The translations under genes and the position numbers were made by a program. From Aldehydirespirator sp965220485 (GTDB lineage Bacteria > Actinomycetota > Acidimicrobiia > Acidimicrobiales > Aldehydirespiratoraceae): a stretch of DNA of 64,000 bases. Below the pieces are notes generated by a model that was not told the origin of the DNA, did no database searches, and worked only from the letters and a program-made list of their open reading frames with translations. The stretch lies in assembly GCA_965220485.1 (NCBI GenBank), contig OZ244832.1:372001-436000 (forward strand), written 5' to 3'. How positions within the stretch are numbered: position 1 is the first letter of the stretch; every line of letters begins with the position of its first letter. Below are positions 1 to 8,830 of the stretch, piece by piece.

Positions 1-431
1 TTTATCAGCCAGCGGGGCTGCTGGAGGGTGGACACCAGGTAGGTCGGGCCGTTGGGGCCCAGGTACCGGTACGACATCTGCTCGGCGATCTGCACCCAGC
101 GGCCCCCGATGTTGGGCTCCTCCTCGATGGTGGCCGTGCCCTCCATGTAGACCTTGGGGATCTCTATCGACTGTCCCGACTTGTCCGGGTCGCTGTGGGG
201 AGCGTCGATCACCACGCTCACCCGACCGTAGGCCTTGATGTACTCGCACCACAGGGCCCGCTGGCGGCCCACGAAGTAGAGGGCCTCGCCGTCCCAGTGG
301 TACCACACCGGCATCACGTAGGGCGACCCGTCGGGCTTGAGCGTGGCCAGCCGGGCCACGGAGTTGCCCGCCAGGAACTGCTCCATCTCCTCGGCTGTCA
401 AGCCGCCCAGATCGCCTCGGAAACTGCTCAT
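1..431 (-). CDS. PPOX-fold (pyridoxamine 5'-phosphate oxidase-like) protein, C-terminus cut by window edge
   Basis: About 143 residues are visible from the ATG at 429-431; the 3' end lies outside the window. The translation has the small split-barrel pattern 'ARLATLKPDGSPYVMPVWYHW' in shortened form (ARLATLKPDG, then MPVWYHWDG), followed by 'LYFVGRQRALW'. This is typical of FMN- or F420-binding PPOX-fold proteins of actinobacteria. The substrate cannot be told. It is transcribed divergently from the neighbouring ATPase gene. A clear paralogue lies at 48480-49049, and both copies sit beside an aminotransferase gene, which suggests a recurrent functional pairing. Confidence 0.8.
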   Translation of the reverse strand, partial: MSSFRGDLGGLTAEEMEQFLAGNSVARLATLKPDGSPYVMPVWYHWDGEALYFVGRQRALWCEYIKAYGRVSVVIDAPHSDPDKSGQSIEIPKVYMEGTATIEEEPNIGGRWVQIAEQMSYRYLGPNGPTYLVSTLQQPRWLI

Positions 432-483
432 AGTCGACCGCTCCTTTTCTCACTGGTCGAGGCCAGACAGTACCATCGCGCCG

Positions 484-1563
484 ATGGCCCCCTCCAAGCC
501 GGTCGATGGCGTTCTGCAGGCCGATGACGCCAACGGCAGTGGCGACGACATGGCCCTGTCGGTGAGTGGTCTGGTCAAGACGTTCGAAGTGGGCGGCGGA
601 TGGCTGGGCGGCGAGCGGGGCGAGGTGTCGGCGGTGGCCGGCGTGTCGTTCGACATCGGGTTCGGGCGGACGCTGGGGCTGGTGGGGGAGTCCGGATGCG
701 GCAAGTCCACCACGGCCCGCTGCATCCTGCGCCTCATCGAGCCGACCTCCGGCGAGGTGGTCCTGCAACGCCCGATCGACGACGGCACGACCGAGAGGAT
801 CGACATCATCGCCAGCGGCCGGGCCGACCTTCGCCGCCTGCGCCGCCACATGCAGATCGTCTTCCAGGATCCCTTCGCCTCGCTGAACCCCCGGATGTCG
901 GTGGGCCAGGCGCTGCGCGAGCCGCTGACGGTGCACACCTCGATGCCGAGGTCCGAACAGGATGAGAGAGTGGGCGAGCTGCTGCGGCTGGTCGGCCTCA
1001 ACCCCCGCATCGTCGACCGCTATCCCCACGAGTTCTCCGGCGGGCAGCGACAGCGCATCGGCGTGGCCCGGGCCCTGGCCTTCGATCCGGGCTTCCTGGT
1101 GCTCGACGAGCCCGTCTCGGCATTGGACGTGTCGATCCAGGCCCAGGTCCTGAACCTCCTCGACGAACTGCAGCAGGAACTGGGCCTCACGTACCTGTTC
1201 ATCGCCCATGACCTGGCGGTGGTGCGCCACGTGTGCGACGACATCGCGGTGATGTACCTCGGGAAGATCGTGGAGCGGACCTCCGCAGAGCGGCTCTTCG
1301 CCGAGTCGATGCACCCCTACACCCACGCCCTGCTGTCCGCCGTTCCGGTTCCCGATCCAGACCTGGAGCGAGGAAGGCTGCGCATCCTCCTTGAGGGCGA
1401 TGTCCCCAGCCCGTTGAACCCGCCCTCGGGCTGCCGCTTCCATACTCGCTGCCATGTGGGCCGCGATCAGGAGGTGTGCCGGGTGCAGGAGCCTCCTCTC
1501 GATGAAGTCAGCGACGGCCATTGGGTGGCCTGCCACTTCCCCGAGGCCCGCCAGGTCGTGTAG
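484..1563 (+). CDS. Oligopeptide/dipeptide ABC transporter ATP-binding protein, DppF/OppF type
   Basis: A 359-residue cytoplasmic ATPase that would energise import of peptides or related amides. It has Walker A 'GESGCGKST', the ABC signature 'FSGGQRQRIGVARAL', Walker B 'LVLDEPVSALD', the H-loop 'AHDLAVVRH', and the C-terminal oligopeptide-transporter extension with 'GCRFHTRC'. ATG at 484 was chosen; an in-frame ATG at 550, just before the conserved fold, is the alternative. No strong ribosome binding site decides. No permease or binding protein is adjacent. The duplicated Dpp operons at 16.4-24 kb and 31.4-39 kb each carry only one (DppD-type) ATPase, so this single gene may supply the missing DppF subunit (inference). 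Confidence 0.9.
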   Translation: MAPSKPVDGVLQADDANGSGDDMALSVSGLVKTFEVGGGWLGGERGEVSAVAGVSFDIGFGRTLGLVGESGCGKSTTARCILRLIEPTSGEVVLQRPIDDGTTERIDIIASGRADLRRLRRHMQIVFQDPFASLNPRMSVGQALREPLTVHTSMPRSEQDERVGELLRLVGLNPRIVDRYPHEFSGGQRQRIGVARALAFDPGFLVLDEPVSALDVSIQAQVLNLLDELQQELGLTYLFIAHDLAVVRHVCDDIAVMYLGKIVERTSAERLFAESMHPYTHALLSAVPVPDPDLERGRLRILLEGDVPSPLNPPSGCRFHTRCHVGRDQEVCRVQEPPLDEVSDGHWVACHFPEARQVV

Positions 1564-1644
1564 AGGATGAGACCGTCGCAGCCCCTCCGTTCTGTGTGCA
1601 GAAATCGGCCATAGTGGCCAAGAAGCTCGAACAGAACGCGTGAG

Positions 1645-2814
1645 GTGACCGGGCCGCAGCCGATGAGGCCGTCAGAGCCCATCGCGGCCATGCCGCGTTC
1701 GGGCATACGGGAGGTCATGGAGCTGGCCGACTCGATCGACGGCGCCATCCGCCTGGAAACGGGCGAGCCCAACTTCAACACGCCCCGCCACATCTGTGAG
1801 GCCGCGGCCGCGGCCGCTTTCGACGGCTTCACCAAGTACACCCCCAATGCCGGGATCCCCCCGCTGCGCGAGGCCCTGGCAGCCAAGGTCACCGAGCGCA
1901 ACGGCATCGACGCCACCGCGGAGCAGGTGGTGGTCACATCCGGCGCGGTCGCCGGGATCTACAGCAGCATGATCTCGCTGGTGGACCCGGGCGCGGAGAT
2001 GCTGCTCGGCGACCCGAGCTGGCCGAACTACGCCCAGATGATGCGGCTGCTGAAGATCACCCCGGTGCATTTTCCGCTGCGCCCCGAGGCCGATCTGGTG
2101 CCGCAGGCCGCCGATGTGGAGCCGCTGATCACCGAGCGCACCCAGGCCGTCATGCTCAACTCTCCGGGTAACCCGACCGGCGCGGTCACCGATGCCGGGG
2201 CCCTGGCCGACCTGATGGACCTGGCCCGCCGGCACGATCTGCTCGTGTTCGCCGACGAGGTCTACGACGAGATCTCGTTCGATGGGCCGTACGCGTCGGC
2301 TGCACCGTTGGACACCGACGGGCGGGTGATCACCTTCTTCAGCTTCTCGAAGACCTATGCCATGACCGGCTGGCGGGTGGGCTACCTGGTCGTGCCGCCC
2401 GGGGTCTCTCCCCTGATCGTGCGGGCTCAGGAGCCGATCACGTCATGCGTCAACGCCCCCGCGCAGATGGGCGCGCTGGCCGCGGTGACCGGACCGCAGG
2501 ACTGCGTGGCCGAGATGCGCGACGCCTACCGGCACCGGCGCGACCTGGTCACCGAGTTCCTGACCGGCCGTGGCATCCCCCATGTGCGGCCCCGCGGCGC
2601 CTTCTACCTGATGATCGACGTGAGCGGCAGCGGCACCTCCGGCAAGGACTTCGTGCTCCGCCTGCTGAACGAGAAGCGGGTGGCGGTGGTGCCGGGGGAC
2701 ACTTTCGGCCCCGGCTCCGGCCGTTTCGTGAGAATCTCACTGGCTACGGCCACCGACCTGCTGATGGAGGGAGTCGAGCGCCTGGCCGACGCGGTCGATA
2801 GCTGGGGCAGCTGA
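1645..2814 (+). CDS. PLP-dependent aminotransferase, class I/II
   Basis: A 389-residue fold-type I aminotransferase starting at GTG 1645, 81 bases after the ATPase gene. Visible motifs are the cofactor-contact 'NSPGNPTGAV', 'FADEVYDE' with the PLP-pyridine Asp, the Schiff-base lysine in 'SFSKTYAMTGWRVGY', and the C-terminal Arg region 'GRFVRISLA'. It resembles aspartate/aromatic aminotransferases of the AspC/PatA group; the amino donor cannot be assigned. Its paralogue at 49069-50223 shares the same motif spacing. The genes may process amino acids taken up by the transporter, but that rests only on proximity. Confidence 0.9.
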   Translation: MTGPQPMRPSEPIAAMPRSGIREVMELADSIDGAIRLETGEPNFNTPRHICEAAAAAAFDGFTKYTPNAGIPPLREALAAKVTERNGIDATAEQVVVTSGAVAGIYSSMISLVDPGAEMLLGDPSWPNYAQMMRLLKITPVHFPLRPEADLVPQAADVEPLITERTQAVMLNSPGNPTGAVTDAGALADLMDLARRHDLLVFADEVYDEISFDGPYASAAPLDTDGRVITFFSFSKTYAMTGWRVGYLVVPPGVSPLIVRAQEPITSCVNAPAQMGALAAVTGPQDCVAEMRDAYRHRRDLVTEFLTGRGIPHVRPRGAFYLMIDVSGSGTSGKDFVLRLLNEKRVAVVPGDTFGPGSGRFVRISLATATDLLMEGVERLADAVDSWGS

Positions 2815-2866
2815 CCCCTGGATCAACGGGTCTGGTACGCCATCCCGAAGTGTTGGCGAACTAGAC

Positions 2867-2900
2867 CTATACTATTGAGTAAAGTTGCTCAGTAGCATAG
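2867..2900 (+). promoter_or_regulatory. Imperfect inverted repeat and -10-like box upstream of the DUF4143 ATPase
   Basis: Arm CTATACTATTGAG (2867-2879) pairs with CTCAGTAGCATAG (2888-2900); 11 of 13 positions match and the spacer is 8 nt. A TATACT hexamer (2905-2910) lies 8 nt before the ATG at 2919. That distance would suit a leaderless transcript, which is common in actinobacteria. The dyad could be an operator. No regulator gene is adjacent, so control by the ATPase itself or by a distant factor is conjecture. Confidence 0.4.
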
Positions 2901-2918
2901 CTGATATACTTGAGCACT

Positions 2919-4184
2919 ATGCAAGGGTTTCGCCGTCAGCAGGTGCAGACGCTAGTCGAGCGGATCGAGGAGACTCCGCAGCGTCTCATCGCAGTCTTCG
3001 GTCCGCGCCAGACGGGCAAGACGACGGCTGCGCTCCAGGCGCTCGCGTCCACCCGGCTGCCAGGCGTCCGCCTAGCCGCCGATGAGCCCGAGACCGGCCC
3101 GGTGGGACCGCTGCCCACCGAAGCCGATGGGCCAGGGCCCCCACCGCCTGGCCGGGACTCGCGCTGGTTGGCGAGGGTGTGGCAGGAGAGCCGCGCCAAG
3201 GCGTGGAACTCCGATGCAGGCTTCGTCCTTGTCTTGGACGAGATCCACAAGGTCGACGGCTGGTCGGATGTGGTCAAGGGCTTGTGGGACGCCGACCGGA
3301 TCAGCGGCTGCCCATTGAGAGTGGTGCTCATCGGCTCGGCGCCGATGCTTATGAAGCAAGGGATGGACGAGAGCCTCGCGGGGCGCTTCGAGACATTGCG
3401 ATTCGAGCACTGGTCCTACTCGGAGATGGCCGAGGCCTTCGGCTTCGGCCTTGACCAGTACGTCTATTTCGGCGGCTGTCCGGGCGCGGCCGGCCTCATC
3501 TCCGATCCTGACCGCTGGGTCGGCTACATGCGCGGCGCCCTCGTCGAGCCCAGCATCGATAGGGACGTCCTGGAGATGCAGCGGGTCGACAAGCCGGCGC
3601 TGCTGAGGCAACTGTTCGAGTACGGCTCGCGCTGCTCGGGCCAGATCCTGTCGTACAACAAGATGCTCGGGCATCTTCAGGATGCGGGCAACACGACCAC
3701 GTTGACGCGGTATCTGCATCTGCTCTCCCAGGCCGGCCTCCTGACCGGGCTGTCCAACCACACCGGGAGCCCGGTATCGGCGAGGGCGTCCACGCCGAAG
3801 CTCAACGTGCTTGACACCGCGTTCATGTCGGCTGTTTGCGGCTACAGCTTCAAGGAGGCCCGCGCCGACCGCTCGCACTGGGGTCGGGTGGTCGAGAGCG
3901 CAGTCGGAGCACACCTGGTCAACACCGCGTCCGTGAGCACCTCCGTCAAGTACTGGCGAGACCGGAACAACGAAGTGGACTTCGTCCTGCACCGAGGCCC
4001 CAGCCTGGTCGGGATCGAGGTCAAGAGCGGCATCACATCGCCGAGACATCAAGCCCTCGCCGCATTCAGCAAGCGCTTCAGCCCGCGTTCGGTGATCACC
4101 GTCGGTGCCGACGTGGCGCTCGACGAGTTCCTGTCGCGGCCCGCCGACTACTGGATCGAGCGTCGTGATGGTCCAGGTCGATAG
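2919..4184 (+). CDS. ATPase of the AAA_14/DUF4143 type
   Basis: 421 residues. The N-terminal P-loop domain has Walker A 'GPRQTGKTT' and Walker B 'FVLVLDEIHK', with an arginine-rich 'GRFETLRFEHWSYSE' segment as usual in this family. The C-terminal DUF4143 part has 'GRVVESAVGAHL', then 'NEVDFVL' and 'IEVKSG', which is the PD-(D/E)xK-like signature of this domain. Family members are common in mobile and toxin-antitoxin-like settings, and their biochemical role is poorly defined. ATG 2919 was chosen over TTG 2910 because it sits just downstream of a TATACT box. The 3' end overlaps the next gene by 17 bases, so the two are probably co-translated and work together. Confidence 0.85.
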   Translation: MQGFRRQQVQTLVERIEETPQRLIAVFGPRQTGKTTAALQALASTRLPGVRLAADEPETGPVGPLPTEADGPGPPPPGRDSRWLARVWQESRAKAWNSDAGFVLVLDEIHKVDGWSDVVKGLWDADRISGCPLRVVLIGSAPMLMKQGMDESLAGRFETLRFEHWSYSEMAEAFGFGLDQYVYFGGCPGAAGLISDPDRWVGYMRGALVEPSIDRDVLEMQRVDKPALLRQLFEYGSRCSGQILSYNKMLGHLQDAGNTTTLTRYLHLLSQAGLLTGLSNHTGSPVSARASTPKLNVLDTAFMSAVCGYSFKEARADRSHWGRVVESAVGAHLVNTASVSTSVKYWRDRNNEVDFVLHRGPSLVGIEVKSGITSPRHQALAAFSKRFSPRSVITVGADVALDEFLSRPADYWIERRDGPGR

Positions 4185-7100
4185 AACCTGCCGGGAAGTA
4201 CGCCAGACGGCGAGTCATGACGGCCGCGTGGTGCTGGGCGAGCCGAAGCCGCTCAGCGAGTATCGGGACAGGTCTGCCTACGTGCTGCTCGGTGATCCTG
4301 GCATGGGCAAGACGACCGAGTTCAAGAGGGAGCAGGAAGCTCTCGGTGACGACGCCGCGCTCTTCGTCAGCGCGCGCAACTTCAGGACGCTTGCTGAGGC
4401 ATCCCGCGCCGAGTGGTGCAACAAGACGCTCTTCATCGACGGGCTGGACGAGACGCGGGCAGGAGCGACCGACGCACAGACCCCGCTTGACGACATCCGA
4501 GCCCGGCTCGCCCGGCTCGACAAGCCGAGATTCCGCCTTTCATGCCGCGAGGCCGATTGGCTCGGTTCCAATGATCGACAGCATCTTCAAGACGCCTATC
4601 CCGACTCGGAGATCATCGTCCTGCGGCTCGACCCGCTCGACGGCGACAGCATCGCCGAACTGCTGCGTTCGAAGCACCAGGTGGCAGACGTGGAGGAGTT
4701 CGTTCAGCGGGCCCACCTGAACGGCGTCCGAGCCATGCTCGGCAACCCGCTGACGCTCGATCTGTTGGCTGGCGTGGTCAAGCGGGGAGGGGACTGGCCC
4801 CGCAGCCGCCGAGAGATCATGGATGGGGCCTGTCGGCTTCTGGCGGTCGAGCACAACGACGAACATCGTTTGGGCCGTGGTGCATTGCCTCAGGAGACCG
4901 CGATGGACGCCGCGGGCTACCTGTGCGCGCTAATGCTGCTCGCAGGCATTGACGCGTGCTCGACGGCTGCCCACGACGGTGGTCCGGAACTCGTGTGTCT
5001 GCACGACCTCAGCAATCCTCCCGCGGAGCTGGCACGCAGTGAGCTGGAACACGCCCTGTCCACGAAGCTGTTCACCGCCGCCGGCATGGCCGCGGCCGAG
5101 TGGGCATTCGTTCCCCTGCATCGGCAGGTCGCTGAGTTCCTGGCTGGCCGCTACCTGGCCAAGCGAATCGAAGCCGGGCTGCCGGCCAGACGAGTGGCGG
5201 CGCTCATGACAGGCCCCGGCGACGGGCGAGTAGTGACCGCTCTGCGGGGCCTGTCGGCGTGGCTGACCGCGCACTCCCGCGAGACCCGCCGGCATCTGAT
5301 CGCGTTAGATCCGGTGGGAGTGGGCCTCTACGGCGACATCGGAGGATTCAGCCGCGAAGAACGGCGGTGGCTGCTCGAGGCGCTGCCGGGATCCCTGGTG
5401 CACGATGATGCGTATCGGGGCGACACAGCCTTGGCGTTCCGGTCCTTGGCTTCGTCTGATCTGGTGCCGGCCATCCGGGAAGTGCTCGGCCGGGTGAGGG
5501 CGGGCAGCGGCAGCGACGCTCCCGCAGAGGTCGGCGACCGGGGCGGCGTCCGCGTCAGAGAGCGGGCTGGCGAGCCCATCGGCGATGACAGGTCCGCAGC
5601 ACTGATCCTCGGCGTTCTGAGACATGCGGAGGCCCCGTGCGCTGTCTCGGCGCTTGCGCCAGACCTGATGGCGATCGTCCGCGATGATGCAGTGCCGTCG
5701 CATCTGCGAACGCGCGCCCTGCACGCCTGCGTCCGAATCACGGCGGACAACGGGGAACAGGCTGAGACGCTCGCGGGTTTGCTGGATGCCATCCATGCCG
5801 GCTCGGTCAGCGACCCGGACGACGACCTGCGCGGGATCCTGCTCAACGAGTTGTACCCGGAAGTGGTTGGACCCTCGGATGTGTGGCGCCACATCGTGGT
5901 CCGAAGTCAAGACAACTACTTCGGCCGTCAATGGGCGTTTGCGGACAGGGTCCTTCTGGAGCGTTCGCAGGAAGGGCATCTGGCCGAGCTGCTCGACGCT
6001 GTCTCCGAACACGCTGCCGAGCTTGTGCCTGCCTTGATCGAATCGCGCTTGGGCGATCTTCCGCTTCGCGTGCTCAAGAGGGCGCTCAACGTCCACGGCG
6101 AGAACGTTGAACCGGAACGCCTGGCCGGATGGCTCGCCGTGGCGAGCCGGAGTCTGTCCTACAGCGACAAGCGATCTGCCGCCGGGGTTCGAGCCTGGCT
6201 CGAGCAGCGTCCCCAGATTCAGAAGGCCGTCTACCTGGAGTCGCTCAGGTCGCCCCTATCCGATGACGACGCGGGGACGCACCCCTTCTGGCCCTTCTGG
6301 CACAGCGACGTGCTCCACGGCAGCCGGCCGCCCGCCGACTTCGGGCTGTGGTGCCTCGACCAGGCTGTTGCTCTGGAGGACACCGAGCCGGCCGTCTCGC
6401 TGACGCTCCTGGGCCGCGCACACGCTGCGATTGAGGATCCGTCTATGAGCGAGGGGCTGACGATCGAGACTATGCGCCGACGCACCCACGGCCACCCGGC
6501 GCTGGAGCGGCGCCTCGACGAACTGCTGCGACCCCCTTCCAGCCCTCCCAAACCCGACATGTTCGACCGGGAGAGCGAGGAACACAGACAGCGGATAGAT
6601 GCGGAGCGGAGGCGGCGACGCGAAGAATGGGCGAAGGAGCTCCGCGAGCATGAGGCGGATCTATGGGAGAACCGGTTCTCGCCTCCCAACCTGAGTTCCT
6701 TGGCCATGGCATATCTGGGCATGCTCGCCGAAGATGACAAGGAAGCGTCCCCGGCGCGTCGCGTGAGCGACTTCATCGGTGGGGACCCGCAGCTGGTGGA
6801 CGCTGTCACCGCGGCGCTGCGCGGCGCCATCCTGCGCGACGAGGTTCCTACGGTGGGCGAGACCATCTCGCTGCATTCCCAGTCGAGGCAGTCATGGATG
6901 GCCTATCCGGTGCTGGCCAGCCTGCATTTGCTCGACTCCGAGGACCCGGCACGGCTCGACGGGCTGGATGACGCCCGCAAAGGCGAGGCTCTTGCCATCT
7001 ACTTCTGCGTCGCGGGGCGAGACGACTACGCCCAACTCTGGGACCGTCGAATCGGCTCAGCAGATCCCTTGGAGGCGCTCGGCTGGGACTATCGCCCCCT

Positions 7101-8484
7101 TGAGCCGCACTGGTACGTCCGATGGCTCCAGCAGTATCCCGATCTGGTGCTGGATGTCCTGTGCAGATGCGCGCAGGCCAGCGTGCGAGCGGGCGAGCCC
7201 TTCCCCCCGGGCATGGACGACCTGGCTGCCATCGAGGGCCACGAGGCCCTGGTTCACGACGTGAGGCTGAAGCTCCTCCGGGCCTATCCGACTCGAAGCT
7301 CGAACAGACATCTGCCCCTGTTGGACGGTCTGCTCACCAAGGCACTGGATCACTCGGACCAGACGGCGCTCCTTGACTTGGTCCGACGCAAGCAGGCGTT
7401 GAAGAGCCTGCCTATCGCACAACGGGTCAGGTGGTGGGCGACCGACGCGCTCATCTCCCAGGGCAATCGCCTGGAGCAACTTGAGGCCGATTTCGCCGAA
7501 AGCGAGATCCGAGTCAGGCATCTGGCCCAATTTCTAAGATCGGTGTGGGATCGCGACGATCGTCGTCGCTCGATCCTGATTGCCATCAACGATCCGGCAA
7601 CTCTCAAAGAGATGATCGAGATACTGGGGAGTTGGTGTGCTCCTGCGATCTACCCGACCGGGGGTTACACCTACACGCTTGAGATGGACACCTCGGAGTT
7701 GATCCAGCAGCTGATCGGACAGCTCGGCTCGACGGCCAGCGACGAAGCCAAGCAGGTGCTGGAGAGCCTGATCGAGGATCCCCAGCTGGCCGGCTGGCAC
7801 GGCTATCTCGTGGTAGCGCGGGAGCGGCAGCGCGTCATCCACCGAGACGCGTCCTACCGCCATCCAGACGTCGAGGACGTCCAGGCCACGCTGCGCGACC
7901 TGGTGCCGGCCAATGCGGCCGACCTGGCCGCGATGGTCAGCGATCGGCTCAATGACCTCTCAGAACAGGTCCGCGGCGACAACGCCAATGTCTGGAGTCA
8001 GTTCTGGGATGTGGACCCTAACGGTCAACCGACCAGTTCGAGGCCTGAGAACACCTGCCGCGATGCGCTGCTGGCGGCCCTGCGTCTCCCCGACGGCGTG
8101 GACGTGACCCCCGAGGGCTCCTACGTCTCAGATTGGCGGGCTGACATCCGCGTCAGCTGCCGCGACTTCAACATTCCGATCGAGGTCAAGCGCAACTCGC
8201 ACCGCGACCTCTGGCGCGCGCTGCGTACCCAGCTCATCGGCCAGTACACGACCGATCCGGCGACCTCCGGCTACGGCATCTATGTGGTGCTCTGGTTCGG
8301 AGCCGACGACACCCAGCGACCCCCCGACGGCAATCGTCCCAGCACGCCTCAGGAGCTCGAGCAGCGGCTCATGCAGGACCTGACCGAGGACGAAGCCCGC
8401 AAGATCTCCGTGATCGTCATCGACGTAACCAAGCCCCGTGCTCCGAGTCGTTCTTCAACAACCTCTGTGGGCGCCGCTGTCTGA
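4168..8484 (+). CDS. Large NACHT/STAND-like NTPase with C-terminal PD-(D/E)xK nuclease motif
   Basis: 1438 residues from ATG 4168 (GTG 4165 is also possible). Walker A 'GDPGMGKTT' is at residues 42-50. Walker B 'LFIDGLDET' is at 88-96, and its DGLDE form is typical of NACHT NTPases. 'RFRLSCREADW' looks like the sensor strand, and 'FVPLHRQVAEFLAGRYL' resembles the helical motif that follows NACHT domains. A long middle region (about 400-1280) looks helical and repeat-like and could act as sensor. Near the C-terminus D1326, E1339 and K1341 form a D-x12-ExK nuclease signature ('IPIEVKR'). I infer a STAND-type immune protein with a nuclease effector, co-translated with the DUF4143 ATPase. I recognise no exact named system. 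Confidence 0.75.
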   Translation: MVQVDRTCREVRQTASHDGRVVLGEPKPLSEYRDRSAYVLLGDPGMGKTTEFKREQEALGDDAALFVSARNFRTLAEASRAEWCNKTLFIDGLDETRAGATDAQTPLDDIRARLARLDKPRFRLSCREADWLGSNDRQHLQDAYPDSEIIVLRLDPLDGDSIAELLRSKHQVADVEEFVQRAHLNGVRAMLGNPLTLDLLAGVVKRGGDWPRSRREIMDGACRLLAVEHNDEHRLGRGALPQETAMDAAGYLCALMLLAGIDACSTAAHDGGPELVCLHDLSNPPAELARSELEHALSTKLFTAAGMAAAEWAFVPLHRQVAEFLAGRYLAKRIEAGLPARRVAALMTGPGDGRVVTALRGLSAWLTAHSRETRRHLIALDPVGVGLYGDIGGFSREERRWLLEALPGSLVHDDAYRGDTALAFRSLASSDLVPAIREVLGRVRAGSGSDAPAEVGDRGGVRVRERAGEPIGDDRSAALILGVLRHAEAPCAVSALAPDLMAIVRDDAVPSHLRTRALHACVRITADNGEQAETLAGLLDAIHAGSVSDPDDDLRGILLNELYPEVVGPSDVWRHIVVRSQDNYFGRQWAFADRVLLERSQEGHLAELLDAVSEHAAELVPALIESRLGDLPLRVLKRALNVHGENVEPERLAGWLAVASRSLSYSDKRSAAGVRAWLEQRPQIQKAVYLESLRSPLSDDDAGTHPFWPFWHSDVLHGSRPPADFGLWCLDQAVALEDTEPAVSLTLLGRAHAAIEDPSMSEGLTIETMRRRTHGHPALERRLDELLRPPSSPPKPDMFDRESEEHRQRIDAERRRRREEWAKELREHEADLWENRFSPPNLSSLAMAYLGMLAEDDKEASPARRVSDFIGGDPQLVDAVTAALRGAILRDEVPTVGETISLHSQSRQSWMAYPVLASLHLLDSEDPARLDGLDDARKGEALAIYFCVAGRDDYAQLWDRRIGSADPLEALGWDYRPLEPHWYVRWLQQYPDLVLDVLCRCAQASVRAGEPFPPGMDDLAAIEGHEALVHDVRLKLLRAYPTRSSNRHLPLLDGLLTKALDHSDQTALLDLVRRKQALKSLPIAQRVRWWATDALISQGNRLEQLEADFAESEIRVRHLAQFLRSVWDRDDRRRSILIAINDPATLKEMIEILGSWCAPAIYPTGGYTYTLEMDTSELIQQLIGQLGSTASDEAKQVLESLIEDPQLAGWHGYLVVARERQRVIHRDASYRHPDVEDVQATLRDLVPANAADLAAMVSDRLNDLSEQVRGDNANVWSQFWDVDPNGQPTSSRPENTCRDALLAALRLPDGVDVTPEGSYVSDWRADIRVSCRDFNIPIEVKRNSHRDLWRALRTQLIGQYTTDPATSGYGIYVVLWFGADDTQRPPDGNRPSTPQELEQRLMQDLTEDEARKISVIVIDVTKPRAPSRSSTTSVGAAV

Positions 8485-8658
8485 GTTTGAACCCCATGAC
8501 CAGGGTGTTGGCAGGCCAGCAACCGCTGTGGTTGGCGAAGCCGAGGGAGACCAGCAAGTGAGCTGAGGGGGACCCGTTTGTGAGTCCACGCGGACGCGAA
8601 TCGGGGTCCCATCTCACTCGCCGTCGGCTGTGGCCCAACGGGGCTCCGAAGGAGCGCT

Positions 8659-8823
8659 TCAGCCGAGTCCGTGGTGGCTTGGTGCCCAGACGAGTTCAGC
8701 GACATCGCGATAGAGCGCTTGGCGCTCGTCGATGTCGGCCTTCGTGCACGCCGATGGGAACGGCGTGAATCTCAGCCCGTGGGGCTTGCCTCCGGCACCC
8801 GCCGGGGGCCCACAAACCCTCAT
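8659..8823 (-). CDS. Small ORF, 54 aa, third gene of the helicase operon
   Basis: An ATG at 8823 lies 7 nt after the stop of the HelD-like helicase gene and opens a 54-codon frame ending in TGA at 8659-8661. The N-terminus is Gly/Pro-rich. The C-terminal part 'KADIDERQALYRDVAELVW' looks like an amphipathic helix with a real protein's residue balance. I do not recognise a family. The tight spacing argues for co-transcription and translational coupling. The alternative is the 3' remnant of a larger gene. The 174 bases between this ORF and the NTPase gene end at 8484 show no further gene I can support; the two operons converge there. Confidence 0.45.
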   Translation of the reverse strand: MRVCGPPAGAGGKPHGLRFTPFPSACTKADIDERQALYRDVAELVWAPSHHGLG

Positions 8824-8830
8824 CCCGCGC

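Noticed and set aside
2910..2918. TTG start for the DUF4143 ATPase
   Set aside because: ATG 2919 follows a TATACT box at leaderless spacing; TTG 2910 overlaps that box.
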